Positions 16,634 through 23,992 of a DNA stretch of 64,000 nucleotides are shown here, piece by piece. Location: positions 62,001 through 126,000 of the forward strand of contig NZ_JAAFZB010000094.1 in the NCBI RefSeq assembly GCF_010692725.1, read 5' to 3'. A model generated the notes under the pieces. That model was not told where the DNA came from, made no database searches, and saw only the letters and a list, made by a program, of their open reading frames with translations. Position 1 is the first letter of the stretch, and each line of letters begins with the position of its first letter. The position numbers and the translations under genes are program-made. The DNA is from Flavihumibacter soli (GTDB lineage Bacteria; Bacteroidota; Bacteroidia; Sphingobacteriales; Sphingobacteriaceae).

Positions 16634-16733
16634 TGCCACAGCTGAGTCCGTGGCTAAAGGCAGCAAGGTTTTTAACCCCCTGGAGATTACAGTCCGGGGG
16701 GCTTTGTTCGGGCAATCTTACAGACAAATAAAC
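16633..16733 (+). pseudogene. PhnB-like gene remnant with internal deletion
   Basis: It begins ATGCCACAGCTGAGTCCG, matching the start of the gene at 13106 (ATGACACAGCTGAGTCCC). It then jumps to sequence matching the 3' part of that gene: GSKVFNPLEITVRGALFG compares with GSEVLQPLEFTFRGALFG. About 275 bp are missing, and one extra G before AATCTTAC shifts the frame. The reading frame from its ATG stops after 32 codons. The remainder to 16819 shows no gene. Confidence 0.8.
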
Positions 16734-16819
16734 TTTCCTTTCGAAATTGAATCTTACGGGCAATAGCAACATCTTGAGCTTCTTTCAGCATGAGGCAGTA
16801 AAAAACCTTGAAGATTCGA

Positions 16820-18565
16820 TTACTTCTCAATTTCCATTTGTTCGTATTTCCTGCAAATTGCAGCGTCCTGCTCCAAAATGTGATTCATCCTGCTGATCAT
16901 GTAAACTCTGAATGCGAGAACATTCACTCCAATCTCTTTATGAACGGCCTTACCAGCCATCGTCTCTAACAGCTTTGCAGGCACATAAAGCTTTATAAAT
17001 GATTTTAGGTTTGCCTTGCTATTGGTCTTGTCTTTTGTAGGCCTGTAATTATCTAAAATGTAGTTCAGTAGTTTCACGGGCACAATTGCCCGGCAGCGCT
17101 CTGTCTCCAATTCCGCTTTGATGACCTTTACAGAGCTCTCCGATTTAACCACAAAGTCGCCGCGGGCCGGGGCGTTACTGGTGGCGTAGCTGATAGCAGG
17201 ACTGATAGACTCAATTATTTTTCTGTATACATTTTTATCTCTCCGCAGGCGATCGGGCATCTTCCGTATTTGCGATAAAATGCGCCTGGATAACAATGGA
17301 TTGATCACCTCGGTGAACGGAAGTTTTAAATCTGTGAGCGCCGCAAGAATTACCGGCAGCCGTTGCTCGTGATAAAGCCTGTCCCTCCAGGTTTCCAGGG
17401 ATTCGTCGTCTCTTTTCTCCAGGTATGCAGGCATTTCCTGTTTCGGCAGCCCTAATTCTTCATAGTTAGCCAGGTTTGGAACGTCAGAGCACAACGACAT
17501 CCCCATACGTAAACGAACATTGGTAACTGATGAAACGTTCATGATGCCAAAACCTTCATCGCCCCGGATAATGCCCTGTATATTATCATTAAACAGATCA
17601 GCCCAGAGTTTGAAGCCATCCATGTATCCGCCTATATGATCGACCCTTCCTTCGCCGCATAACAGGAACCTTTCGAAGATCTTCTCCAAAGGTTCTTCGG
17701 AAAGATCAGTCGCAAAATATTTGTGTTTTAAGTTGAAGTGTTCGGCAACCTTCTTAGCTACAAATGCATCGTTTCCAGGCTTATTGACCGCGCTCGCTAA
17801 TCCCCAGGTTACGGCTTTCAGATTCTTGATATTAAGCCCTGAATTCTTCAAAAGGCATAATATGCCGCGGCTATCATATCCTCCCGAGAGAGGCAGTGCT
17901 ATCTTGTCGAAATCAAAGGGAATAGATTTAAAAGTATCTCTTAACGCGTCAAAGAGCTTTGCTTCATGTTCTCTATCCGGGATATTTTCAGGCTGGAATG
18001 TTATCTCGTTGGATTTTAGTTTCAAGATCCAGGTTTGATGATCCAGTGATGCGACTGAATCAGGGGGAAGCGGGTTAATGCGGTTATCCCACGAAAGTGA
18101 TGGTCCCAGCGACCCGGTGGATAACATCCATGGGATTACATTCCGGTTAAACTTAAAATCGCCAATGAGCGAAATGATCGCTCTCTGAGAAGAGGAAGCT
18201 GCAAACAAATTCTGATCAAGGTAATACCAGATAGTTCTCGATGCTGCCGCATCCGTTACAATCTCGGTATGGCTTTCATTTGTCCGGAACAATGAAAAAG
18301 AACCGTCAGGAATATAGCCTCCCGGCTCCCACCAGTCTTGCGCTTCTTCAAATGCCAGGCCCAGCAAAACACTGTTTCCTCTCTCTTTAGTGAAACTTGA
18401 AATATTGCTGATGCCATAAATTGTATTTCCATCCATGAATACCTTTACGGGTCTGGCGACAATGTTGTCAGCATTGATTCCTTCCATGATGGCCCTTACT
18501 CTATTCTTGTTAGAAGGGTTGCAGTCAGCGGAATTCCTGAACTGAACATATAGTATTTTAGACAT
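16820..18565 (-). CDS. Asparagine-synthase-like ATP-dependent amide-forming enzyme
   Basis: A 581-aa protein with the asparagine synthase fold. The ATP pyrophosphatase P-loop is LPLSGGYDSRG, near residue 223. The N-terminal half resembles the Ntn glutaminase fold but begins MSKILYVQF with no Cys2, so glutamine-dependent ammonia release is not expected. Such proteins act as lasso-peptide cyclases (McjC type), beta-lactam synthetases or other amide formers. No McjB-type transglutaminase or obvious precursor peptide is nearby, so the product is unknown. The gene sits downstream (minus sense) of tRNA-Leu and is separated from it by a terminator, with its own candidate promoter at 18775-18808. Confidence 0.72.
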   Translation of the reverse strand: MSKILYVQFRNSADCNPSNKNRVRAIMEGINADNIVARPVKVFMDGNTIYGISNISSFTKERGNSVLLGLAFEEAQDWWEPGGYIPDGSFSLFRTNESHTEIVTDAAASRTIWYYLDQNLFAASSSQRAIISLIGDFKFNRNVIPWMLSTGSLGPSLSWDNRINPLPPDSVASLDHQTWILKLKSNEITFQPENIPDREHEAKLFDALRDTFKSIPFDFDKIALPLSGGYDSRGILCLLKNSGLNIKNLKAVTWGLASAVNKPGNDAFVAKKVAEHFNLKHKYFATDLSEEPLEKIFERFLLCGEGRVDHIGGYMDGFKLWADLFNDNIQGIIRGDEGFGIMNVSSVTNVRLRMGMSLCSDVPNLANYEELGLPKQEMPAYLEKRDDESLETWRDRLYHEQRLPVILAALTDLKLPFTEVINPLLSRRILSQIRKMPDRLRRDKNVYRKIIESISPAISYATSNAPARGDFVVKSESSVKVIKAELETERCRAIVPVKLLNYILDNYRPTKDKTNSKANLKSFIKLYVPAKLLETMAGKAVHKEIGVNVLAFRVYMISRMNHILEQDAAICRKYEQMEIEK

Positions 18566-18774
18566 ATGCCTAAGTTTAAGTTGGTATAAAAGTTCGACAG
18601 TATGGGCAATAGTAATTTCCAGACATATCGGTGTCTATTATGCTATTGATTAACCTCAATAAGGATTTTGCAAATGACTGGGCGGATTGAGCTAATGAAT
18701 TGAAGCCCTTTTAAAGGTATCATTATAGTCGAACTCGTATGGAATCTTAAATAAACATTTTATTTAGTAAGAAA

Positions 18775-18808
18775 CAAAATAGCATTTTATTTGGCCTTAT
18801 CAAAATGC
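18775..18808 (-). promoter_or_regulatory. Candidate promoter with inverted repeat for the Asn-synthase-like gene
   Basis: Read on the minus strand, TTTTG (18805-18801) and TATTTTG (18781-18775) are 19 bp apart, close to the TTTG-n-TAnnTTTG pattern. The perfect inverted repeat GCATTTT (18782-18788) / AAAATGC (18802-18808) spans the spacer and could be an operator. The predicted 5' UTR is about 200 nt. No convincing gene was found in 18566-18920. Confidence 0.4.
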
Positions 18809-18921
18809 CCGACGGAATTATTTCAGGGCGATTATCTAAGTATTAAGGCGGTCGTCAGGCACGGGTTGTGTGCCTGGAGGAAGATTTCGGGAAAAAAGAC
18901 AGGAGCAAAATATCATTAAAT

Positions 18922-18951
18922 AAAAAACCCTCTCTACGTATGTAGAGAGGG
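18922..18951 (-). terminator. Intrinsic terminator after tRNA-Leu
   Basis: CCCTCTCTAC at 18928-18937 pairs perfectly with GTAGAGAGGG at 18942-18951, followed on the minus strand by TTTTTTATTT. It lies directly after the 3' end of the tRNA. Confidence 0.9.
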
Positions 18952-18955
18952 CTTG

Positions 18956-19035
18956 TACCCAGCGCCGGAGTCGAACCGGCACGGTTTCCCATCGGTGTTT
19001 GAGACCGACGCGTCTACCAATTCCGCCAGCTGGGC
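18956..19035 (-). tRNA. tRNA-Leu (anticodon CAA)
   Basis: The cloverleaf folds cleanly on the minus strand. The acceptor GCCCAGC pairs with GCTGGGT, the anticodon stem is TCGGT/ACCGA around loop CTCAAAC (anticodon CAA, codon UUG), and there is a long class II variable arm. The T arm GCCGG-TTCGACT-CCGGC completes it. The CCA end is not encoded. The gene is preceded by a duplicated fragment of the hscB 3' end and followed by a strong terminator. Confidence 0.95.
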
Positions 19036-19095
19036 ATTCCTTGTACGCGGGCTGCAAACTTAGATAAACTCTCCCGTATTCGCAACAAAATATTT
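19036..19095 (-). pseudogene. Duplicated 3'-end fragment of hscB
   Basis: The minus strand encodes LLRIRESLSKFAARV, matching the C-terminus LLRIRESLSKFSARI of the intact HscB at 21994. The stop codon is lost (GTACAA in place of ATATAA). It joins the tRNA-Leu at the same distance as in the other copy, so the hscB-tRNA junction itself was duplicated. Confidence 0.85.
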
Positions 19096-19260
19096 GTGAG
19101 ATATGAGGAGAAGGCTGAAAGCTGAAAGGAGAAAGCTGAAGGCTGAAGGCTGAAGGCTGAAAGGAGAAAGCTGAATACTGAAGGCAGAAGGTTGAAGGCT
19201 AAAGGTTGAAGGCTAAAGTTGAAGGCTGAAGGCTGAAAGGAGAAAGCTGAAGGCTGATCC
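19096..19260. repeat. Degenerate GGCTGAAGGCTGAAAGGAGAAAGCTGAA tandem repeat
   Basis: About 165 bp of imperfect 7-10 bp units (AGGCTGAA, AAGCTGAA, AGGAGAAA). The 83-aa minus-strand frame (QPSAFSFQLSAFS type) is a translation of the repeat and not a gene. There are no spacers of constant length, so it is not a CRISPR array. Confidence 0.85.
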
Positions 19261-19274
19261 CTCACACCTCCTAC

Positions 19275-20297
19275 TCAAATCATATCTGAAGCCCTTAGCC
19301 ATTTTATCGTCCGGGCAACACCCTCCTCTAAAGAAATAGGATTGTAGTTTAATTGCGTTTTTGCTAAAGAGATATCCTTAGACCAGTTATAGGGTATCTT
19401 CTTAGCCCATTCAGATGTAATAAACGGTTTGACCTTCAGGCTGGCCTTGATATCTTCAACAAAGGCCATTGCCCGGATTAAGCCATACGGAATGTGAAAG
19501 AGGCGATTATTGATTTTTGACTGCTTCTTAATTATTGAAAAAAATGTATTAAAGCTGGCATTATCGCCACCCATGATATATTGTGATCCTGGTTTAGCAA
19601 GTAACATAGCCGAGATCATTCCTGATACCACATCGTCTATAAATACATAATTTGCAATACCATGCCCGTCTCCCGGAATAAACTTCCATTTACCCAAAAT
19701 ATAGTCCCTGATCATCATTGTTGCCGTGTTGCTGTCATCAATCAGCCCGGGTCCATATACCTTTGTGGGATTTACGATAACGACAGGGAGCCCGTCATTA
19801 AAATAGGTCCTGGCTAATTCCTCTGCTTCGTTCTTAGTTTGTTCATACCGTGTATACAGGTCAGGCCTTTTAGATGATCGTTCATCAACAGGAACCTGAT
19901 CAGCTGGCGGAAATACGCCGGCAGTTGATGTTATAAGTATTTTTTCAACCCCGATATGTTTCGCTGCCTCCAGGACATTCCTGGTACCAACGACATTGAC
20001 ATTATGATAGGAATCGCTGTCGGGCATCCAACCCTTTGCCAGGCCAGCCAGATGATAGACCTGCCTGCAGTTAGTCATTGCCAAAGCGATACTTTTCTTG
20101 TCTAACAAGTCACCATTAAACAAGGTTATATTGGGATGGTTCAGCTGATCTGTTGTACTGCTACGACGTACCAATGCATGTACCCGGGAGCCTTGATCGG
20201 CTAGTGCGATGGCCAGGTGCCTGCCAATAAATCCGCTGGCACCTGTTATGAAAACAGGACCAGGCACTGTATTATTGTGAGGGGAAGGAGCTTGCAT
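19275..20297 (-). CDS. NAD(P)-dependent epimerase/dehydratase (extended SDR)
   Basis: A 340-aa extended short-chain dehydrogenase. The Rossmann motif is ITGASGFIGRHLA (about 18-30), the catalytic YxxxK is YEQTK (about residue 150) and the preceding Ser/Thr is in LITSTAGVFPP. The segment VVIVNPTKVYGPG is typical of dihydroflavonol-4-reductase or sugar-epimerase-like members. It follows the SDR fusion gene by 52 bp on the same strand, so they probably form an operon. Both lie inside the hscB/tRNA-Leu duplication. Substrate is unknown; polyketide, flavonol or sugar ketones are all possible. Confidence 0.87.
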   Translation of the reverse strand: MQAPSPHNNTVPGPVFITGASGFIGRHLAIALADQGSRVHALVRRSSTTDQLNHPNITLFNGDLLDKKSIALAMTNCRQVYHLAGLAKGWMPDSDSYHNVNVVGTRNVLEAAKHIGVEKILITSTAGVFPPADQVPVDERSSKRPDLYTRYEQTKNEAEELARTYFNDGLPVVIVNPTKVYGPGLIDDSNTATMMIRDYILGKWKFIPGDGHGIANYVFIDDVVSGMISAMLLAKPGSQYIMGGDNASFNTFFSIIKKQSKINNRLFHIPYGLIRAMAFVEDIKASLKVKPFITSEWAKKIPYNWSKDISLAKTQLNYNPISLEEGVARTIKWLRASDMI

Positions 20298-20349
20298 CCA
20301 GAATAAATGTGCTTGTATTCAAATCAAAAACCTGACATCTTTATCTCTG

Positions 20350-21663
20350 TCAGTTACTTGTATTCACCACATCAATTAGCGGCCGGTTATTTAATAAATC
20401 AGGATACAGTCGACTTATGTAATTTGAAACATCGGGAGGAATATCATAAGTAGCAATATCATAGGCATCGGAACTTTTTTCAGGGACCGATAATATAAAG
20501 CCATCATGACGTAGTAAATAAAAGTAACCCTTCTTATATGCCAGGCCATTAAAGTGCCCTTTATCTCCATAGGGTATAGCCCGTTCAATTTTGCTTCCCA
20601 TCCTATTGTATACGTAAATCTTACAGTCATTATTGTTTAAGAATGCAAAACGCATTTTGTCTATAGGAGTGACGGCAGAGAAAGACTCGTATTGAACCAA
20701 TCGTGCCGGGTTCAGATCGGTTTGTCCTGTTCCTTCAGCATCAATCCTATTGCTGTTCATATTATATAGCTTGAATCCGATGAACAAAACAAGGAGCCAC
20801 GCTGCAAATTCCGCCATTTTATAATACGGCGTTCTGAATTTCTGTGCTGAAGGCTCGTTTTCATTGGAAGAATGAAATAATTTCCGCACAATCTGATCGG
20901 CTAATGATGACGGTAAGATGAACGAGGTGAACACATAGAATTTAGATACCAGTCCTGGCAAAATCACCTTTTTGTTCTTCAGCATTCCACTTATCCCGTC
21001 TTCGGCGATCCGCTTTGGGGTTTCATGAATAATGCTTGTAAATAAGCTGCTCAGCTTTTTCTCAACGTTCAGATCTACCCGGTGTGTAGATCCCCCCGGA
21101 CACAGTAGGGAAACGGATATATTCGTATGGGAAAGCTCGTTCCGCAAACTGGTGGTAAAAGTATTTACGTAAGCCTTGGTTGCAGAGTAAACGATTTTAT
21201 TGGGTATATTAAAATAGGAGGCTGTACTGCTGACATTAAGAATATAGGCCTTTTGCTGGGCTTTCAGCATCGGGATGAACAGGTTGGTAATCGCAGAAAG
21301 GATATATATGTTTAAGTTGATCATTGTACTGATCATTGTCAAACTTAAATTTTCAAACTTATCCCTTCCGCCCATGCCAACATTGTTGATCAGCATATTC
21401 ACATTATAATCATTGCTTTCACACCACTCATAGACTTTTTTGGGTGAGTTTAAGTTGTTCAGGTTTATTTCAAGATAGTGAACCTTTACTCCGTATTCTT
21501 TTGAAAGATTCAGCGAAATGTCTTTTAATGAGGTCTCCGGCAAGGAGATGAGCAAAAGATTAAAGCCCCTTTTTGCACAATTGATTGCCATTTCGTTTCC
21601 GATACCCGAACTGGCTCCTGTAATTAAGGTAAAATTCTCCCTTGTAGTTTCCTTTCTGCTCAT
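20350..21663 (-). CDS. Short-chain dehydrogenase fused to a membrane-anchored C-terminal domain
   Basis: A 437-aa protein. Residues ~10-265 are a classical SDR: cofactor motif GASSGIGNEMA, NNVGMGG in place of NNAG, and catalytic YSATKAYV. Ordinary members end near 260-270 aa. Here one hydrophobic segment (AEFAAWLLVLFIGFKLY, about 285-301) follows, then ~130 residues with propeller-like repeats (RFAFLNNNDCKIYVYNRMGS, FNGLAYKKGYFYLLRHDG). I do not know this architecture. A fusion of two once-separate genes is possible, but no internal stop or frameshift is visible. It is likely co-transcribed with the epimerase downstream. Confidence 0.75.
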   Translation of the reverse strand: MSRKETTRENFTLITGASSGIGNEMAINCAKRGFNLLLISLPETSLKDISLNLSKEYGVKVHYLEINLNNLNSPKKVYEWCESNDYNVNMLINNVGMGGRDKFENLSLTMISTMINLNIYILSAITNLFIPMLKAQQKAYILNVSSTASYFNIPNKIVYSATKAYVNTFTTSLRNELSHTNISVSLLCPGGSTHRVDLNVEKKLSSLFTSIIHETPKRIAEDGISGMLKNKKVILPGLVSKFYVFTSFILPSSLADQIVRKLFHSSNENEPSAQKFRTPYYKMAEFAAWLLVLFIGFKLYNMNSNRIDAEGTGQTDLNPARLVQYESFSAVTPIDKMRFAFLNNNDCKIYVYNRMGSKIERAIPYGDKGHFNGLAYKKGYFYLLRHDGFILSVPEKSSDAYDIATYDIPPDVSNYISRLYPDLLNNRPLIDVVNTSN

Positions 21664-21921
21664 AGGGATTGCATTTAGAGGTAAACAAGCAAATTTTATG
21701 GATGTTCGTTTTCCTAAGTAAAGATAGCACTACCTTTACAAGATATCCTTATTTACCATTTGAAATTGCTGTTTTTGGGATAGTCAACTTTTTTACTACC
21801 AGCGTATTAGCGTTTGGGCGCGGAGAGATAGAATACATTTCGTATTAACGCTATTTTGGGAAATAAGTCTTACACAACAATAAGCCGGATCTGGAACGAA
21901 AACCCGAACTAATACGGCCTG

Positions 21922-21989
21922 TACCCAGCGCCGGAGTCGAACCGCACGGTTTTCCATCAACGACGCGGCTGCAATTGCGCCAGCCAGGA
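21922..21989 (-). pseudogene. Degenerate tRNA-Leu lacking the anticodon arm
   Basis: The minus strand aligns to the intact tRNA-Leu at 18956-19035: TGGCG-AATTG in the D region, the T arm with GGTTCGACTCC, and the 3' end GGCGCTGGGTA. Twelve bases covering the anticodon loop and half its stem are missing, one base is lost in the T stem, and the acceptor is mutated to TCCTGGC. It cannot function. It lies directly after the hscB stop, and no terminator follows. The rest of 21664-21921 shows no gene. Confidence 0.88.
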
Positions 21990-21993
21990 TTTC

Positions 21994-22545
21994 TTATATA
22001 CGGGCTGAAAACTTCGATAAGCTCTCCCGTATTCGCAACAAATATTTCTGGCGGTACCAGATATCCTTGATTTTTAGCAGAGTGGCTTCATGCTGCTGTT
22101 CAGGTTCATTATCGTAAGCTTCGGTACACCGCTGAAGTTCGTCGAAAAGCTTCATTTCTATATCATTCACCTGGGTATCGATCAGCATCAGGCCGGCCGC
22201 GTCGGGCTGGAATTGCTGTTCCATGATCTCCTCGTTCACATCCATCATTTCCATCAGGAAATCCTGTGACAGCTTGTACTTATCCCCTTCCGCCATCATA
22301 TTATTCAGGCTCAGCACGTATTCAATGCGCTTCAGCGGGTTGGAAAGAACGAGGTAGGCTTTATTATTCAGCGTCGATTTTTCCAGGATCTCCTGCTGCT
22401 TTTCCTCCGGCTCATTGGCATGGAAGTCCGGGTGAAACTGCTTGCTCAGCTCATAGAATTTCTTCTTCACAAGCGCTTTGTCCGGGTGAAACCTGACCGG
22501 CAGATCGTAGAGCTGGAAGTAATTGAGACTTGAGGTATGAGACAT
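21994..22545 (-). CDS. hscB: Fe-S cluster assembly co-chaperone HscB
   Basis: A 183-aa J-domain protein that would deliver the IscU scaffold to an HscA/DnaK chaperone. The J domain covers about residues 8-75, with the HPD motif in QFHPDFHANEP. The C-terminal helical region contains LKRIEYVLSL and the usual IscU-binding helices. The frame opens at a TTG (22599), but the first 18 codons are TCTCACAT-repeat DNA, so the ATG at 22545 was chosen; even then the first ~8 residues (MSHTSSLN) come from the repeat. It ends five bases before a decayed tRNA-Leu. Other ISC parts (IscX, 2Fe-2S ferredoxin) lie at 55.4-56.0 kb. Confidence 0.88.
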   Translation of the reverse strand: MSHTSSLNYFQLYDLPVRFHPDKALVKKKFYELSKQFHPDFHANEPEEKQQEILEKSTLNNKAYLVLSNPLKRIEYVLSLNNMMAEGDKYKLSQDFLMEMMDVNEEIMEQQFQPDAAGLMLIDTQVNDIEMKLFDELQRCTEAYDNEPEQQHEATLLKIKDIWYRQKYLLRIRESLSKFSARI

Positions 22546-22639
22546 CAGATGTGAGATGTGAGACACTAGATGTGAGATTTGAGATATAAAGTTTGACAAC
22601 CATTAGTCAGTCTCATATCTCAAATCTCAGATCTCAGAT
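22546..22639. repeat. Degenerate GAGATNTGAGA repeat with inverted arms
   Basis: GATGTGAGATGTGAGACACTAG-type units occur at 22545-22586. The inverse type (TCTCATATCTCAAATCTCAG) lies at 22610-22640, running up to the rseP stop. The arms could fold into an imperfect hairpin. The repeat also supplies the 5' end of the hscB reading frame. Confidence 0.7.
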
Positions 22640-23965
22640 CTAATTTATAACGTGCTTAATAATATCATTACCGAAAACAAACACCATCAGCGTGATAAGG
22701 ATAACGAAGCCGACCATTTGGGCACGTTCCATAAATTTATCGCTTAACGGGCTTCCTTTGATCATCTCAATGATGAGGAATACGGAGTGTCCGCCGTCCA
22801 GTGCAGGGATTGGCAGTAAGTTCATCAATGCAAGCGCCATAGAAAGCAATCCTACGAGGCTCCAGAACTTAACCCAGTCAACCGTGTTACCAAACATGGT
22901 AGCGATACCGATCGGTCCTGTAAAGGCTTTATTTGCCTTCACCTCACCAGTCACGACTTTACCTAAGCCTTTGGCGTTATCCATAAAGGATCCCCATGCT
23001 TTGGAAGCGCCGACTGGCAGAGATTCAAAGAAACCGTATTGCTGGTTCTCCCGTGGTATACCTAATCGCGGGATTAGCACGCCAACCGTACCCTCGGTAC
23101 TTACTTTCGAGGTCACATCAACAGGTTTTCCGTCACGCAAGATGGTAAACTTAACCGATTTACTGCGGTGCTGCTGCACGATAGACTGGTACTCGTCAAA
23201 GAACCTGACCGGTGTATTATTTACAGCGACAATACTGTCGCCTGCCTTTATGCCTGCTTTTTCTGCATTGCTTTCAGGAGAAACCTCGCGTACACTGCCG
23301 AGGATGCCGCGCGGTTCGATGAACTGCCCGATACCATGATCTGATAACTCCTCGATGATATCGCCGGGAACGTCGATGATCTTAGTTTCGCCGCCGCGGT
23401 TTACGGTCAACTCCGCGTTACCAAAAAGCACTTTGGAGCTGCTCAGTTCTTCGAAACGAACGATCTTCTTACCGTTAACAGCCGTGATGCGGTCACCGGC
23501 CTGTAAGCCGATATCTTTACCGATTATTCCGGGAGAGATGCCGTACGGTAGTTTATCATTCGGAGTAAAGGACTCACCAAATTTGAAGGTAAGCATCCAG
23601 AAGATGAAAATACCCAGTACAATATTGACGGTTACCCCGCCGAGCATGACAATTAGTCGTTGCCAGGCAGGCTTCGAGCGGAACTCCCATGGTTGCGGCG
23701 GACCGGCAAGCTGGTCGGTATCCATCGATTCGTCTATCATACCGGCAATCTTCACATAGCCGCCCAGGGGCAGCCAACCCATACCGTATTCGCAACCTTT
23801 ATAGTTAAAGCTGAAGAGTTTAAAGCCCCAGGCGTCAAAGAATAAGTAAAATTTTTCTACCCTGATACCGAATGCACGAGCGGCAAAAAAGTGCCCTGCT
23901 TCGTGTAATATGATCAAAATAGAGAGTCCGAGCAACAACTGCCCTGTCATTATTAATCCGTCCAT
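22640..23965 (-). CDS. rseP: Site-2 intramembrane metalloprotease RseP
   Basis: A 441-aa M50 zinc protease of the inner membrane. The metal-binding HEAGH is His21-His25 in the first membrane helix, and the second catalytic motif LLPIPALDGGH lies in the third near residue 385. Two PDZ-like regions lie between (about 115-210 and 210-295). It cleaves membrane anti-sigma factors and remnant signal peptides in regulated intramembrane proteolysis. It follows dxr by 27 bp on the same strand, a widely conserved order. Confidence 0.95.
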   Translation of the reverse strand: MDGLIMTGQLLLGLSILIILHEAGHFFAARAFGIRVEKFYLFFDAWGFKLFSFNYKGCEYGMGWLPLGGYVKIAGMIDESMDTDQLAGPPQPWEFRSKPAWQRLIVMLGGVTVNIVLGIFIFWMLTFKFGESFTPNDKLPYGISPGIIGKDIGLQAGDRITAVNGKKIVRFEELSSSKVLFGNAELTVNRGGETKIIDVPGDIIEELSDHGIGQFIEPRGILGSVREVSPESNAEKAGIKAGDSIVAVNNTPVRFFDEYQSIVQQHRSKSVKFTILRDGKPVDVTSKVSTEGTVGVLIPRLGIPRENQQYGFFESLPVGASKAWGSFMDNAKGLGKVVTGEVKANKAFTGPIGIATMFGNTVDWVKFWSLVGLLSMALALMNLLPIPALDGGHSVFLIIEMIKGSPLSDKFMERAQMVGFVILITLMVFVFGNDIIKHVIN

Positions 23966-23992
23966 GCGTAATTTTTATATTGGAGATTGATT

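Noticed and set aside
18643-18723. 26-codon minus-strand ORF upstream of the Asn-synthase-like gene as a lasso precursor
   Set aside because: It has no leader/core pattern, no Thr at the penultimate leader position, no Gly/Cys/Ser core start and acidic ring residue at 7-9, and no McjB gene is near.
19096-19260. Possible CRISPR-like array
   Set aside because: Units are 7-10 bp, imperfect and contiguous, with no regular spacers and no cas genes.
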